Positions 46,098 to 55,913 of a DNA stretch of 64,000 nucleotides are shown here, piece after piece (position 1 is the stretch's first letter; every line of letters begins with the position of its first letter). The notes beneath the pieces were generated by a model, which did not search any database, was not told the origin of the DNA, and saw only the letters and a list, made by a program, of their open reading frames with translations. Source of the stretch: Lysinibacillus piscis (GTDB lineage Bacteria; Bacillota; Bacilli; Bacillales_A; Planococcaceae); assembly GCF_026012395.1 (NCBI RefSeq), contig NZ_BRZA01000007.1:1-64000 (forward strand). The letters run 5' to 3'. The translations under genes and the position numbers were made by a program.

Positions 46098-46175
46098 ACA
46101 TGACGAAAAAATTTAACCTATTTTTAATCTATATCGGGTAAGATAAAGATTAATAAACGAAAGGAGCGTGATTAT

Positions 46176-47798
46176 ATGCAGTTTTCTAAAAAATTCCGTT
46201 TTTTAGCTGCTAGTGTACTAGCTTTACAATTGGCTATACCACTAGGAGCAAGTGCTGAAGAACAGAAGGATACACAGCCACCAAGCTGGGAAGTGAAGGC
46301 TGATTATTTGGCACTTGGTGATTCATTAGCACATGGTGTAAATGAGGTTGGTATTATCGGGCTAAGCTACGCAGACTTTGTTGCACAAGCACTGCAAAAG
46401 GATAACCTTCTTGCATCCTACAATAAGGGGTTCGCTTATACAGGCTATACAACAAAGGATGTATTAGCGGATTTACAAAATGATGTAGAAAAAACAGTGA
46501 CAGGGTTCGGGTATAGCAGTGAAAAAGCAAAGATACGTGCATCTGTACAAAACGCAGAAGTGATTACATTAACAATTGGTGCTAATGATTTATTGCCTAT
46601 TTTAAAAGAATCACAGGCAACAGGTATCAATGTTGGGGCGATTTTAAAAACATCACAGCAAACGGTCACAAATATTGCTACTATTTTAGCCGAAATGAAA
46701 AAAATTAACCCACAGGCACAAGTGTATGTAATGGGATACTATAATTCATTCCCCTATTATCCTGAGAACCTGCAAAAGCAGTTTAAAGTGTTACTAACAA
46801 CAATGAATACCAATATAAAAGCGACAGCAGAAAAGACAGGCGCTATATTTGTTCCAACATTGGATATCGTAGCGAAAAACGTTGCTAGCTATTTACCAAA
46901 CCCCGATAATATTCATTTAAGTGAAGCGGGATATGCAGCGGTTGCCAATGAAGCATTTTTACCTGTTATGAAAACAAACACACTATGGGATGTGTCAAAA
47001 GCTGTTCAAGTGAAATCGGAAACATCGACAACAGCTAAAATTACTTGGCAGCAGGCATATGATAATGTGGGGGTTGAGAGCTACCGTATTTATGTGAATG
47101 ACGAATTATTCGCTACTGAAAAAGCAAACACAACAGCTATTACATTGAATAAGCTCATAGAAAATACAACGTATACAGTAGTGGTGAAAGCGGTAGACGG
47201 AGCGGGCAATGAAAGTGTGAAAAATCCAAGCGTGACGTTTACAGCACAAGCACAGCCGCTATTTACAGATGTTGCGAATCATTGGGCAAAGGATTTTATT
47301 CAGCAAGCATCACAAGCAGGTATTATGAAAGGCTATGCAGATGGCACATTCAAGCCAGAAAATAATGTAACACGTATACAAGCAGCGGCAATGCTCGTAA
47401 GAAGTTTAGGATTAACAACAACAGAGCAAGCACCATTTACAGATATTGCGCAATACAGCGCTGATACACAAGCAGAAATTGCGGCTGCCTATGCACATGG
47501 CTTAATTAAAGGAACAAATGGTCAATTTAATCCTGAGCAACCAATTACACGTGCACAGCTAGCTTTAATGATTTATCGTGCCTATGAGCAACAGGTGAAG
47601 CAGCCATATGTTGCAAAAGGAACAATACCATTTACAGATATTGCATCTTATAATGAAGAAACACAGCGTGCCATTGCGCTATTGTATGAGCAAGGGATTG
47701 TGACGGGCAGTAATGGTCAATTTGCTCCTGAAGGGCCGACTAAGCGTAGTCATGCAGCAAAAATCTTTACAAGTGTCAGTGGCTTGTTCATGAAGTAG
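46176..47798 (+). CDS. Secreted GDSL/SGNH esterase with Fn3 and three SLH domains
   Basis: 540 residues. Signal peptide 1-27 (cut after GASA). SGNH hydrolase 40-265: ALGDSLAHG with Ser50, TIGAND (about 131-137), and DNIHLSEAGY with the catalytic Asp/His near 244-248. An Fn3-like domain covers about 272-358 (ITWQQAYDNVGVESYRIYV). Three S-layer-homology repeats end the protein (FTDVANHWAKDFIQQASQAG, FTDIAQYSADTQAEIAAAYA, FTDIASYNEETQRAIALLYE), tethering it to the wall. Probably an acyl or acetyl esterase acting on polymers or lipids outside the cell. AAAGGAGCG ribosome site; the channel-like gene follows after 13 bases. Confidence 0.93.
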   Translation: MQFSKKFRFLAASVLALQLAIPLGASAEEQKDTQPPSWEVKADYLALGDSLAHGVNEVGIIGLSYADFVAQALQKDNLLASYNKGFAYTGYTTKDVLADLQNDVEKTVTGFGYSSEKAKIRASVQNAEVITLTIGANDLLPILKESQATGINVGAILKTSQQTVTNIATILAEMKKINPQAQVYVMGYYNSFPYYPENLQKQFKVLLTTMNTNIKATAEKTGAIFVPTLDIVAKNVASYLPNPDNIHLSEAGYAAVANEAFLPVMKTNTLWDVSKAVQVKSETSTTAKITWQQAYDNVGVESYRIYVNDELFATEKANTTAITLNKLIENTTYTVVVKAVDGAGNESVKNPSVTFTAQAQPLFTDVANHWAKDFIQQASQAGIMKGYADGTFKPENNVTRIQAAAMLVRSLGLTTTEQAPFTDIAQYSADTQAEIAAAYAHGLIKGTNGQFNPEQPITRAQLALMIYRAYEQQVKQPYVAKGTIPFTDIASYNEETQRAIALLYEQGIVTGSNGQFAPEGPTKRSHAAKIFTSVSGLFMK

Positions 47799-47811
47799 AG
47801 GGACGTAGTAG

Positions 47812-48174
47812 ATGCTGTCATTTATTTTATCGACTAAACGATTGTTGGTGGGCTTATGGAAGGCCTTCAAGCAGCCACAGTTTTTATCTTTATTTACAAC
47901 TTTGTTCTTAATTGTGTTGTCAGGAACGTTGTTTTATAAAGGGGTAGAAGGCTGGTACTGGTTAGATGCGATGTATTTTGCGGTCGTCAGTTTAATTCCA
48001 ACAGGTGTAGAAACAGGGCTTTATCCGACAAGCCAATATGCAAAAATCTTTACAATGATTTATTTGGTGATTGGTACAGGCGTGATGTTTATTACCTTGA
48101 TTATGCTTGGACGAGCGATTGTTAATTTTTCATTAGATGAAGATGAAAAAGCAAAAATAAAGAAACGCTTTTAA
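47812..48174 (+). CDS. Two-TM ion-channel-like protein with atypical filter
   Basis: 120 residues in the Ion_trans_2 layout: TM1 about 25-43 (LSLFTTLFLIVLSGTLFY), pore helix YWLDAMYFAVVSLIPTG (about 49-65), TM2 about 79-103 (IFTMIYLVIGTGVMFITLIM), and a short charged tail. Potassium channels carry TVGYG or TVGFG after the pore helix; here the sequence is IPTGVETGLYP, lacking that filter. It may be a non-selective, non-potassium or inactive relative. Close behind the esterase gene and closed by a terminator. Confidence 0.7.
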   Translation: MLSFILSTKRLLVGLWKAFKQPQFLSLFTTLFLIVLSGTLFYKGVEGWYWLDAMYFAVVSLIPTGVETGLYPTSQYAKIFTMIYLVIGTGVMFITLIMLGRAIVNFSLDEDEKAKIKKRF

Positions 48175-48177
48175 TAG

Positions 48178-48217
48178 AAAATAGCAGTCTCCAATTCATT
48201 ACGGAGACTGCTATTTT
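48178..48217. terminator. Bidirectional terminator
   Basis: Perfect 15-bp stem AAAATAGCAGTCTCC (48178-48192) with its complement (48203-48217), between convergent genes. Confidence 0.92.
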
Positions 48218-48223
48218 GGGTGT

Positions 48224-48511
48224 TTAAGATAATCGGGCAATAATGCCTTCTTCATCGTCTAGCACAAGTTCAATGCTTGTTGCGAATGGGTCACCGTGGA
48301 GAACATCCTTAATCCATACACGAAGAGCGCCAATGATGGCAGAGGTAGGAAGCTGTTCGATTTGACCATTTCTCTCCACTTCAGCACCAAAGCCTGTATC
48401 ATCCTCATATGTCAGCTCCACAAGAATATCCTCTGGACGCAGCTGGTGATGAAACGCTTGTGATAAGCAAAGGGCATTAATAATATCTTGTTCCGTTATT
48501 ATCTGTGCCAT
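48224..48511 (-). CDS. YxcD-family protein (DUF2653)
   Basis: 95 residues, cytosolic, matching the small YxcD/DUF2653 family in length and pattern: IITEQDIINALCLSQAFHHQ at the start, LTYEDDTGFGAEVE in the middle, then AIIGALRVWIKDVL. Function unknown. Its start lies inside the end of the next upstream gene (13-base overlap), so the two are translationally coupled. Confidence 0.75.
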   Translation of the reverse strand: MAQIITEQDIINALCLSQAFHHQLRPEDILVELTYEDDTGFGAEVERNGQIEQLPTSAIIGALRVWIKDVLHGDPFATSIELVLDDEEGIIARLS

Positions 48512-48960
48512 TGTGTTTCCTCTTTACGCTTTTTGTCTGTGAACATTTTGATGATTCGTACAACAAGCATCACAATAATATAAATAGCTGCAACATTAAT
48601 CAGTAATCCTAAAATATTACCTAACATCCCTAAACCACTAAAAAGACTGCCAAATAATAGACCAGCTAATCCGCCAATCATTAAGCCTTTCATCAAACCA
48701 CCTGAAAAGAAGCCACCTTTTTTCGTTGTGGAAGTTGTACTTTTTGTAGAAGTCGTGTTGCTTTTATCTGGTGTAACATTGTTTTTAGATGTGTCTTGTG
48801 ATTTTTGGATATTTGAGCTGTTATTGTTGTTGGTAAATCCTTTTTTACCTGATTTATAGGATTTAGCCTCTGCTGTTGGTGTGTCGACAATGAATAAAGT
48901 CGTCCCAACTGTTGCAAATAGTAATGTTGCTGCGAATAATGCAGCGAAAAGCTTCTTCAT
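48499..48960 (-). CDS. Secreted/membrane protein of unknown function next to yxcD
   Basis: 153 residues. Signal peptide about 1-32 (FAALFAATLLFATVGTTLFI). A low-complexity Ser/Thr/Asn/Lys linker follows (35-80), then a Gly-rich hydrophobic stretch GGLMKGLMIGGLAGLLFGSL and a second helix ILGLLINVAAIYIIVMLVV. The Gly-rich helix resembles those of proteins often labelled Tim44-like in Bacillus, but the Tim44 domain is absent. Coupled to yxcD downstream. No function is assigned. Confidence 0.7.
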   Translation of the reverse strand: MKKLFAALFAATLLFATVGTTLFIVDTPTAEAKSYKSGKKGFTNNNNSSNIQKSQDTSKNNVTPDKSNTTSTKSTTSTTKKGGFFSGGLMKGLMIGGLAGLLFGSLFSGLGMLGNILGLLINVAAIYIIVMLVVRIIKMFTDKKRKEETQWHR

Positions 48961-49149
48961 GTTTCATATTCCTCCGATAGTTTCTATTCATGTTACATGT
49001 TCCTATTTTTATTGTACATGAAGTGTTTTTGAAATGACACTAATCGCCCCTAATTGTGAATAATGTTGGATGAGAGCTTATTTGTAACAAAGGTGATACA
49101 GTCTGCCATATAATAAAAGCGAGTACATGATGTGCAAGGAGGAGAAGAA

Positions 49150-50391
49150 ATGTATCAGCAATGGTTAAAAGAGAGTAATCAAGAACGTTTGAAATCCTTA
49201 CACAAGCAGAGCACATTACAAGGTGTAGAATATGAGTCACTAGAAAAATTTAGTCTCCCAGTGTTACAGCAAGCATTAGTGCAAATCGTACGTACAGTGT
49301 TAGCGAAAAAAGGACAGCGACATTTACGTGTTGTGCACACAAAGCATGACCATGTATTAACGTTATTAGCCGAATATGATGATTTATTGCGAGAAGTAAT
49401 GCCAGCGACAATCTATATTTTGAGCTGGCAGCTGGCTTCTTTAGAGAAAATTAGTTATCCTGTCGAGGTAGCAGATGACCTATTAGATTTATTGGAATGG
49501 CATCTTTCAAATGAAGAAAGTGCAGAAGTATTACAGGCTGATGATGAAATAGATCACGAAAAGATAATGGACTTATATAAAGAAGCGTCAGAACACAATG
49601 CCGAGGCACAATGGCGACTAGGAGAATACTATCGTCTGCATATGTTTGAAACGAGGAAAGCGATTAAGTGGTTTGCTGTGGCAGCAATGCAGAATAATTC
49701 AGAGGCACAATATGCGCTGGGCAATTATTATTTTGAAGGAATAGGTGTGTCAGAAGACTATCAACAGGCTTTACAACTTTATGAAAAAGCAGCACAACAA
49801 GGCCATGCAGATGCCGCTAATAATTTAGCGGATATGTATTTTAATGGTGAAGGTACGAAAGAAGACCTTGTGCTAGCTAAAAAATGGTTTGAAAAAGCAG
49901 CCAAGCAAGGGGTAGTCGAGGCAATGTTCACGCTCGGTATTATATACGAGCAAGGCTTAGGTGTGGATATTGATGAGCAGCAGGCACTTGTGTATTATCA
50001 AAAAGCAGCGTTACAGGGCTATGTAGAAGCACAATATCGGATAGCAGGTATTTATTTAGAAGGACGATTTGCTCAGCCAGTGGATATGAATCGAGCGTTG
50101 TATTGGTATGAGCAAGCGGCTGCACAATATCATGTCGATGCATTTTACGACTTGGGCTATATTTGGAGTAAAGGATTGACAGGGATTCGCAATATCGATA
50201 AAGGAATTCATTGGTTTAAACAAGCTGCGATTCAAGGAGATGCAGAAGCGAAGCTACAGCTTGGGCATTTATATAATAATGGTGAGGGAATAGCAAGAAA
50301 TGTATCAGAAGCAAAACGTTGGTATGAGTTGGCAGCTAATGATGGAATAGCAGAGGCGACTATATTATTAGAAAAGTTGAAGGATTTATAG
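49150..50391 (+). CDS. Sel1-repeat protein
   Basis: 413 residues from ATG 49150, with AAGGAGGAG upstream; GTG 49132 would put the ribosome site inside the gene. Residues 1-130 form a helical region without known family. From about 150 to 405 come seven Sel1-like repeats of 36 residues (AQYALGNYYFEGIGVSEDYQ, AANNLADMYFNGEGTKEDLV, AMFTLGIIYEQGLGVDIDEQ). No signal peptide. Sel1 arrays are scaffolds for protein contacts; the partner is unknown. Monocistronic. Confidence 0.85.
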   Translation: MYQQWLKESNQERLKSLHKQSTLQGVEYESLEKFSLPVLQQALVQIVRTVLAKKGQRHLRVVHTKHDHVLTLLAEYDDLLREVMPATIYILSWQLASLEKISYPVEVADDLLDLLEWHLSNEESAEVLQADDEIDHEKIMDLYKEASEHNAEAQWRLGEYYRLHMFETRKAIKWFAVAAMQNNSEAQYALGNYYFEGIGVSEDYQQALQLYEKAAQQGHADAANNLADMYFNGEGTKEDLVLAKKWFEKAAKQGVVEAMFTLGIIYEQGLGVDIDEQQALVYYQKAALQGYVEAQYRIAGIYLEGRFAQPVDMNRALYWYEQAAAQYHVDAFYDLGYIWSKGLTGIRNIDKGIHWFKQAAIQGDAEAKLQLGHLYNNGEGIARNVSEAKRWYELAANDGIAEATILLEKLKDL

Positions 50392-50437
50392 GTATAAATT
50401 CTTTCTTAGATGATGTGTATTTAATAAATGATTGTGT

Positions 50438-50468
50438 AGCTACCCCATTTATTGTGGTGGCTTTTTAA
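50438..50468 (+). terminator. Terminator after the Sel1-repeat gene
   Basis: Stem AGCTACC (50438-50444) with GGTGGCT (50456-50462), one G-T pair, then TTTTT. Confidence 0.7.
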
Positions 50469-50694
50469 TTTTTATCACAATTATTCTATAAATGAGTATT
50501 TAGAATCAGTTAGAATACATGTGAAATGGGGGAATAAAAAGGAAAATAACAATGAACCCATAGTGTACTATGTGGATATATCAAAGGTCATTTTTAATAT
50601 TTTATTGATAAAAATAGCATGTATATATTATATTTAGATGAATATACTGTTCAGCAGCTTTACCGATGTCATATAAATGAAAGAGGGATTGTAT

Positions 50695-51984
50695 ATGCTT
50701 TTTCAAAAGACTAACAAAATACAAAGAATAGATTTGCAGCAATATACAGTACGTATCGATGTAGCTAATCGTCAAACAACGGTAAAGCAAATCAAAATGC
50801 TTAATTTAACAAATCAGGATTTACAATATTTAAAGGCCTTTCAGCCATATGTTATTCAACATATTGATGAAATTGTGGATAAATTTTATGACATGGTTGG
50901 TCAAGAGCAAAAATTAGATGAAATTATTGCTAAAAATAGCTCTGTAGAAAGACTGAAGGTTACATTGCGTAGCCATATTATTGAGATGTTTAATGGTGTG
51001 ATTGATGATGAATTTTATGAAAGACGTAATACGATTGCCAGAGTGCATGTCCATATTGGATTGCGTACACAATGGTATATTTGTGCATTTCAAAATTTAC
51101 TAGTATCCTTTATCGATTTAGCAGAGCAATATGTTGCACACCCAACTGACCAATTCAATACGATTCGAGCATTCTCTAAAATTTGTAACTTTGAGCAACA
51201 ACTCGTTTTAGAGGCATTTGAAAATACAGTAGAACAATTAAAAATAGATATTGCGCAGGGCAAAAAAGAAATCGAACAGCAAATTGTTGAATCCTCAGAA
51301 AGTCTTGCAGCTATTTCACAGGAAACGAATAATGCTTTTTTAGTATTAAGCCAACAAACAGAGGGTATTCGACAGTTAGTAAAGGATTCTCTGCAAGTCT
51401 CAACCGTTGCGGAGCAGCAAGCGATAGAGGGACGTGCACAATTACAGCACCAATCAGATACAATGGCAAGTATGATTCATTTACTACAGGATATCACAGG
51501 CAATATTGAAAAGATGACTGAAATGTCGAAGGAAATGGAAACGATTATGAATGTAGTAACGACCATTGCTAATCAAACGAATCTACTTGCACTGAATGCA
51601 GCTATTGAAGCAGCTCGAGCTGGCGAAGCAGGTAAAGGGTTTAGTGTGGTGGCAGATGAAGTGAGAAAGCTATCACTGCAAACGACAGAATCTGTTACAT
51701 CAGTAGCAACGCTATTGCAAACGACGAATGAGCGTACGATGAAACTCACACACTTATTAGCAACTATTCAAGAGGAAGTTATAACAGGTGAGGAGTATAT
51801 GCGTCAAACGGAGGGGCAATTTGGAAAAATCGTAGCATCCATGACAGAATCAAAGATGCAAAATGACTGTGTGGAGCAAGAGGTACAAAGTATTACGGCT
51901 GTGTTAAGTGAATTAGGTACGGCTTTTGATGAAGTGAAAAATGCAGCAGAAACATTATCCGTTGTAGCGAAAAGTCTACGTTGA
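50695..51984 (+). CDS. hemAT: Heme-based aerotactic transducer HemAT
   Basis: 429 residues from ATG 50695, placed after AGAGGGA; ATG 50677 lies before that site. B. subtilis HemAT has 432. The globin-sensor domain (about 25-185) contains [20 protein letters not shown] and the heme-ligand region [15 protein letters not shown] with His118 as probable proximal ligand. The C-terminal half is the chemoreceptor signalling domain, tip [19 protein letters not shown] followed by [17 protein letters not shown]. No TM segments, so it is a soluble oxygen sensor for CheA. hemY lies downstream as a separate unit. Confidence 0.95.
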   Translation: MLFQKTNKIQRIDLQQYTVRIDVANRQTTVKQIKMLNLTNQDLQYLKAFQPYVIQHIDEIVDKFYDMVGQEQKLDEIIAKNSSVERLKVTLRSHIIEMFNGVIDDEFYERRNTIARVHVHIGLRTQWYICAFQNLLVSFIDLAEQYVAHPTDQFNTIRAFSKICNFEQQLVLEAFENTVEQLKIDIAQGKKEIEQQIVESSESLAAISQETNNAFLVLSQQTEGIRQLVKDSLQVSTVAEQQAIEGRAQLQHQSDTMASMIHLLQDITGNIEKMTEMSKEMETIMNVVTTIANQTNLLALNAAIEAARAGEAGKGFSVVADEVRKLSLQTTESVTSVATLLQTTNERTMKLTHLLATIQEEVITGEEYMRQTEGQFGKIVASMTESKMQNDCVEQEVQSITAVLSELGTAFDEVKNAAETLSVVAKSLR

Positions 51985-52007
51985 TTGCCCTATTATTGAA
52001 TGAATGG

Positions 52008-52051
52008 AAGCTCTATCGTTATGCGAATAGCAAAAACGATAGAGCTTTTCA
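52008..52051 (+). terminator. Terminator after hemAT
   Basis: Stem AAGCTCTATCGTT (52008-52020) with AACGATAGAGCTT (52035-52047), then TTTT. Confidence 0.87.
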
Positions 52052-52144
52052 ATATATAAGAAGGAATTTTGCTAAAATTGTAAAGCTTTGTGCGTTCATT
52101 GATGAGAAAACGGTTTATACTGAAATTATCTTGATTTAGCAGTT

Positions 52145-52205
52145 TTTTTCTGTGCGAAAGCGAAGCGACAGCAAATCTTTTTCTACGCGAAAGTGAAACG
52201 TCAGT
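52145..52205. repeat. Two imperfect direct repeats, 28 bp each
   Basis: TTTTTCT..GCGAAAG.GAA.CG.CAG occurs at 52145-52172 and 52178-52205, 33 bases apart, differing at six or so positions. In the 350-base gap between hemAT and hemY. The rest of the gap shows nothing else. Confidence 0.6.
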
Positions 52206-52337
52206 GTTAACAAGCCATTGTCACAGGATGTGATGCTTTTAGGTTAACTTCCTTTATACAAGTGAACTCGAAAAAAATCCAGACGCAATTACGCAGGAGA
52301 GTAATTGATTAGAATACATAATAGGAGCGGTTGCAGA

Positions 52338-53732
52338 ATGAAAACGGTCGTGGTATTAGGTGGCGGTATAACAGGATTATGTACAATGTATTATTTACAG
52401 CGTCAGGTACAACAGCAGCAAATACCTGTCAAATTAGTATTGGTGGAAAAAAATACGTATTTAGGTGGCAAACTGCATACAACGAAGGAGCAAAGTTTCT
52501 TAATGGAAACAGGGGCAGATTCAATGGTAGCCCGACATCAAAGTGTCGTAGAGCTTGTGCGAGATTTACAGTTTGAGGAGCAGCTTGTTTATAATGAAAC
52601 AGGTATTTCGTATATTTATACAAATAATGAACTTCATGCCATTCCTGTCGATTCTACATTTGGTATTCCAATGAGTGTGCAAGCATTAGAAGCAAGTACA
52701 CTTGTGTCAGAGAAAGGGAAGCAGGAGGCGTTGAAGGATTTAACATTGCCGAATGCAGGCTTTACAAAAGAAAGTTCAATTGGTGATTTTTTAACGCACT
52801 ATTTAGGGGAAGAATTTGTTAAAAATCAAATAGCTCCTGTGCTTGCGGGTGTGTATTCAGGTGATTTATATCAATTGTCCATCGCATCAACATTGCCTTA
52901 TTTAATCGATTATAAAAATAAGTATGGCAGTATTATTAAAGGCTTTGATGCCAATCGGGAGCAATTTGCGAAAGCAGCAAATCGAAAATTTATTTCTTTT
53001 CAAAATGGTCTATCTTCATTAATTGATGAACTAGAAGCTTCTTTGACAGAAGTCGAAATGATAAAAGGGATAGCGACAACGAATGTGACGAAGCAAGCTG
53101 AAGGATATATGGTGGGCTTAGCGAATGGGACAACGATTGCGGCTGACCATGTTGTATTAGCACTGCCAAATGAGGCGATTCAAAAATTACTGCCAGATCA
53201 AGCATTGCAGCAGTATTTCGCAAAGTTTAGTACAGCGTCTGCATTGACAATTTACTTAGGCTTTGACATACCAGATGTGAAACTACCAGCGGACGGTACA
53301 GGCTTTATTGTTTCACATAATGCGGATGTGCAATGTGATGCTGTCACATGGACAAGTCGTAAATGGAAGCATACTTCTACAGAGAATAAATTACTTGTCC
53401 GCTTATTTTATAAAAGTAGTAATCCAGCCTATGAAACATTGTGTAAGCTGACAGATGAAGAATTGGCACAAATAGCATTAACAGATATTCGTACAAGTTT
53501 AGCTATTGAAGAACAGCCGACTGTCATCAATGTGACGAGATGGATTGACCAAATGCCAAAATATGATTTAACACATCGTGAAGCATTACAAGGCTTATTA
53601 CAGGAGTTAGCAGAAAATTATCCTAATTTGTGGTTAGCTGGTTGCTCTTATTTTGGTGTAGGGGTTGGAGCCTGCATTCAAAATGGTAAAGAGATTGGCG
53701 AAAATGTAGCCGCACAGTTAGGTACAAGCTAG
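52338..53732 (+). CDS. hemY: Coproporphyrinogen/protoporphyrinogen III oxidase HemY (CgoX)
   Basis: 464 residues from ATG 52338 with AGGAGCGG upstream; B. subtilis HemY has 470. FAD-binding VVVLGGGITGLCTMYYL at the start, LVEKNTYLGGKLHTT, METGADSM and, at the end, LWLAGCSYFGVGVGACIQNG, the C-terminal FAD site. In Gram-positives this enzyme oxidises coproporphyrinogen III in the coproporphyrin-dependent heme pathway. hemE and hemH are not here, so it stands alone, next to the heme sensor gene hemAT. Confidence 0.95.
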   Translation: MKTVVVLGGGITGLCTMYYLQRQVQQQQIPVKLVLVEKNTYLGGKLHTTKEQSFLMETGADSMVARHQSVVELVRDLQFEEQLVYNETGISYIYTNNELHAIPVDSTFGIPMSVQALEASTLVSEKGKQEALKDLTLPNAGFTKESSIGDFLTHYLGEEFVKNQIAPVLAGVYSGDLYQLSIASTLPYLIDYKNKYGSIIKGFDANREQFAKAANRKFISFQNGLSSLIDELEASLTEVEMIKGIATTNVTKQAEGYMVGLANGTTIAADHVVLALPNEAIQKLLPDQALQQYFAKFSTASALTIYLGFDIPDVKLPADGTGFIVSHNADVQCDAVTWTSRKWKHTSTENKLLVRLFYKSSNPAYETLCKLTDEELAQIALTDIRTSLAIEEQPTVINVTRWIDQMPKYDLTHREALQGLLQELAENYPNLWLAGCSYFGVGVGACIQNGKEIGENVAAQLGTS

Positions 53733-53769
53733 ATTTTGCATAAAATCTCTTTTGTTCAGTCAAATAGTC

Positions 53770-53798
53770 TTGACGCAAGCGTTTGTTAACGATATGAT
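53770..53798 (+). promoter_or_regulatory. Sigma-A promoter of the methionine operon
   Basis: TTGACG (53770-53775), 17-base spacer, TATGAT (53793-53798), about 80 bases before the SAM riboswitch. Confidence 0.7.
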
Positions 53799-53880
53799 TT
53801 TTTTAACTTATTCATTCATAGTATGCGTATTGTCTATTATGAGATTTAGAATATGAACTGTAAATTGAATGATGCAATTT

Positions 53881-54033
53881 CTTATCAAGAGAAGCTGAGA
53901 GACTGGCTCGATGACGCTTCAGCAACCAACTTTATGTCAGGTGCTAAATCCAGAAGACCTTGGTGTCGAAGATGAGAAGGGAAAACATTGACGAATCGTT
54001 AAAGCCTTCTTTATATAAGAAGGCTTTTTATAT
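53881..54033 (+). ncRNA. SAM-I riboswitch (S box) with terminator
   Basis: The aptamer (about 53881-53980) has the S-box core: CTTATCAAGAGAAGCTGAG, GACTGGCTCGATGACGC, TTCAGCAACC, then AGGTGCTAAATCC and the closing GATGAGAAG, which pairs with the CTTATC of the P1 stem. An intrinsic terminator follows, AAAGCCTTCT (54001-54010) with AGAAGGCTTT (54018-54027) and T-run. SAM binding should stabilise the aptamer and end transcription, so yitJ-metH are made when SAM is low. Confidence 0.96.
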
Positions 54034-54065
54034 TTTTAGGAAATGAAGAAAGAGGGGCTAGCTTT

Positions 54066-55913
54066 ATGACATTGCTTGAAACATTAAAAACACAGGTGCT
54101 CACAGGAGATGGTGCGATTGGTACAGTTTTATATAGCTACGGCTTGGAGTACTGCCATGAGGAAATGAATATACAAAGACCAGAACTAATTGAAAAAATT
54201 CATCAAGAATATATTGCAGCAGGTGCAGATGTTATTCAAACGAATACATATGGTGCAAATGCTATTAAATTAGCACGCTATGGATTGGAGTCACGTGTTA
54301 AAGATTTTAATGCGGCAGCGATAACGATTGCTAAACGAGCAGCGGCAGATGGCGGGCAGTTTGTGCTAGGAACAATCGGTGGTATCCGAGGTATTCGTAA
54401 AAGTGCAGCTACACTAGAGGAAATTTTAATGGCAGTAGACGAGCAGGCAGGCGTATTACTGGCGGGTAATCCAGATGGTCTTTTATTGGAAACCTATTAT
54501 GATTTTGAGGAATTGACAGCTACATTAAAAATGCTACGCGCGAAAACAGATTTACCAATTATTACACAGGTATCTATGCATGAGCCAGGGGTGCTACAAA
54601 ATGGCATGAGCTTAAATCAAGCGTTACATGAATTAGAAGCACTTGGTGCAGACATTGTTGGCGTGAACTGTCGTTTAGGCCCACATCATACAATTCAAGC
54701 GTTTGAAGGGGTAGAGCTTCCCGAAAAGGCATTTTTATCTGCTTATCCAAATGCTTCATTACTAGATTTAGAGGATGACCGTGTTGTTTATGAATCGGAG
54801 GCTGACTATTTTGGACGAGCAGCGGTGGCATTGCGTGACCAAGGTGTACGTTTAATCGGTGGTTGCTGTGGGACGACGCCAAAGCATATTGCGGCAGTCA
54901 AGGCATATTTAACAGGTTTAGCCCCTGTACAGGAAAAACAAGCGAAGCCTGAAAAAGTACAGATAGTGCGTGAGGCAGAGCCTGCTAAATATGAGCCATT
55001 ACATGAAAAAGTAAAGCGTGAACGCTCCGTTATCGTAGAGCTAGATACACCACGTCATTTAGAAATCGATGGCTTTATCGAAGGGGCCAAACAATTGTAT
55101 GACGCAGGTGCAGATGTTGTGATGATGGCTGATAATTCACTTGCCTCTCCAAGAATTAGTAATATTGCAATGGGGGCATTATTAAAAGAGGCACATGGTG
55201 TTCGTCCATTAACACATATTACTTGTCGTGACCGTAATTTAATTGGTTTGCAGTCCCATTTGATGGGCTTAAATGCACTAGGTATTCATGATATTTTAGC
55301 TGTGACAGGTGATCCGACAAAGGTGGGTGACTTCCCAGGGGCGACAAGTGTGTATGATGTATCCTCTATGGAATTAATTCAATTGATTAAACAGTTGAAT
55401 GAGGGGGTATCTTTTTCAGGAAAACCATTGCGTAAAAAGGCGAATTTTTCGGTGGCAGCAGCCTTTAATCCGAATGTACGTGTCTTGGATCGGGCGGTGG
55501 CACGCTTGGAGAAAAAGATTGAGCATGGGGCTGATTATTTTATTTCCCAGCCTGTTTATACAAAGGAAAAAATCATTGAAATTTATGAGGCGACAAAGCA
55601 TTTAGAAGCACCGATTTATATTGGGATTATGCCAGTAACGAGCTATAAAAGTGCTGAGTTTTTACATCACGAAGTACCAGGGATTAAATTATCGGAGGAT
55701 GCGTTGGAGCGCATGAAGGCTTGTGGGGATGATAAAGAGCGTGCTACACAAGAGGGAATTGCTATTGCAAGAGAATTAGTAGAAGTAGCAGCGCAATACT
55801 TCAATGGTATTTACTTAATTACACCGTTTTTACGTTATGATATGACATTGGAATTAATGAAGTTTATTGAGCAATTGGATGAACAGAAAGAAGGAGTAAG
55901 AGTAGATGGCTAA
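54066..55913 (+). CDS. yitJ: Bifunctional homocysteine S-methyltransferase / methylenetetrahydrofolate reductase (YitJ)
   Basis: 615 residues. The N-terminal Hcy-methyltransferase barrel (1-290) has the zinc-binding GGCCGTTP near 265-272 and an earlier VNCR Cys. The C-terminal half (about 315-600) is the MTHFR domain with VIVELDTPRH and VAAAFNPN, and ISQPVYTKEKIIEIY, ending ITPFLRYDM. The MTHFR part makes 5-methyl-THF for MetH, encoded next with an 8-base overlap. Controlled by the SAM riboswitch upstream. This fusion is the usual MTHFR of Bacillus. Confidence 0.95.
   Translation: MTLLETLKTQVLTGDGAIGTVLYSYGLEYCHEEMNIQRPELIEKIHQEYIAAGADVIQTNTYGANAIKLARYGLESRVKDFNAAAITIAKRAAADGGQFVLGTIGGIRGIRKSAATLEEILMAVDEQAGVLLAGNPDGLLLETYYDFEELTATLKMLRAKTDLPIITQVSMHEPGVLQNGMSLNQALHELEALGADIVGVNCRLGPHHTIQAFEGVELPEKAFLSAYPNASLLDLEDDRVVYESEADYFGRAAVALRDQGVRLIGGCCGTTPKHIAAVKAYLTGLAPVQEKQAKPEKVQIVREAEPAKYEPLHEKVKRERSVIVELDTPRHLEIDGFIEGAKQLYDAGADVVMMADNSLASPRISNIAMGALLKEAHGVRPLTHITCRDRNLIGLQSHLMGLNALGIHDILAVTGDPTKVGDFPGATSVYDVSSMELIQLIKQLNEGVSFSGKPLRKKANFSVAAAFNPNVRVLDRAVARLEKKIEHGADYFISQPVYTKEKIIEIYEATKHLEAPIYIGIMPVTSYKSAEFLHHEVPGIKLSEDALERMKACGDDKERATQEGIAIARELVEVAAQYFNGIYLITPFLRYDMTLELMKFIEQLDEQKEGVRVDG

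Noticed and set aside
50452-50637. 61-codon frame after the Sel1-repeat gene
   Set aside because: It starts within the terminator and has no ribosome site or recognisable product.
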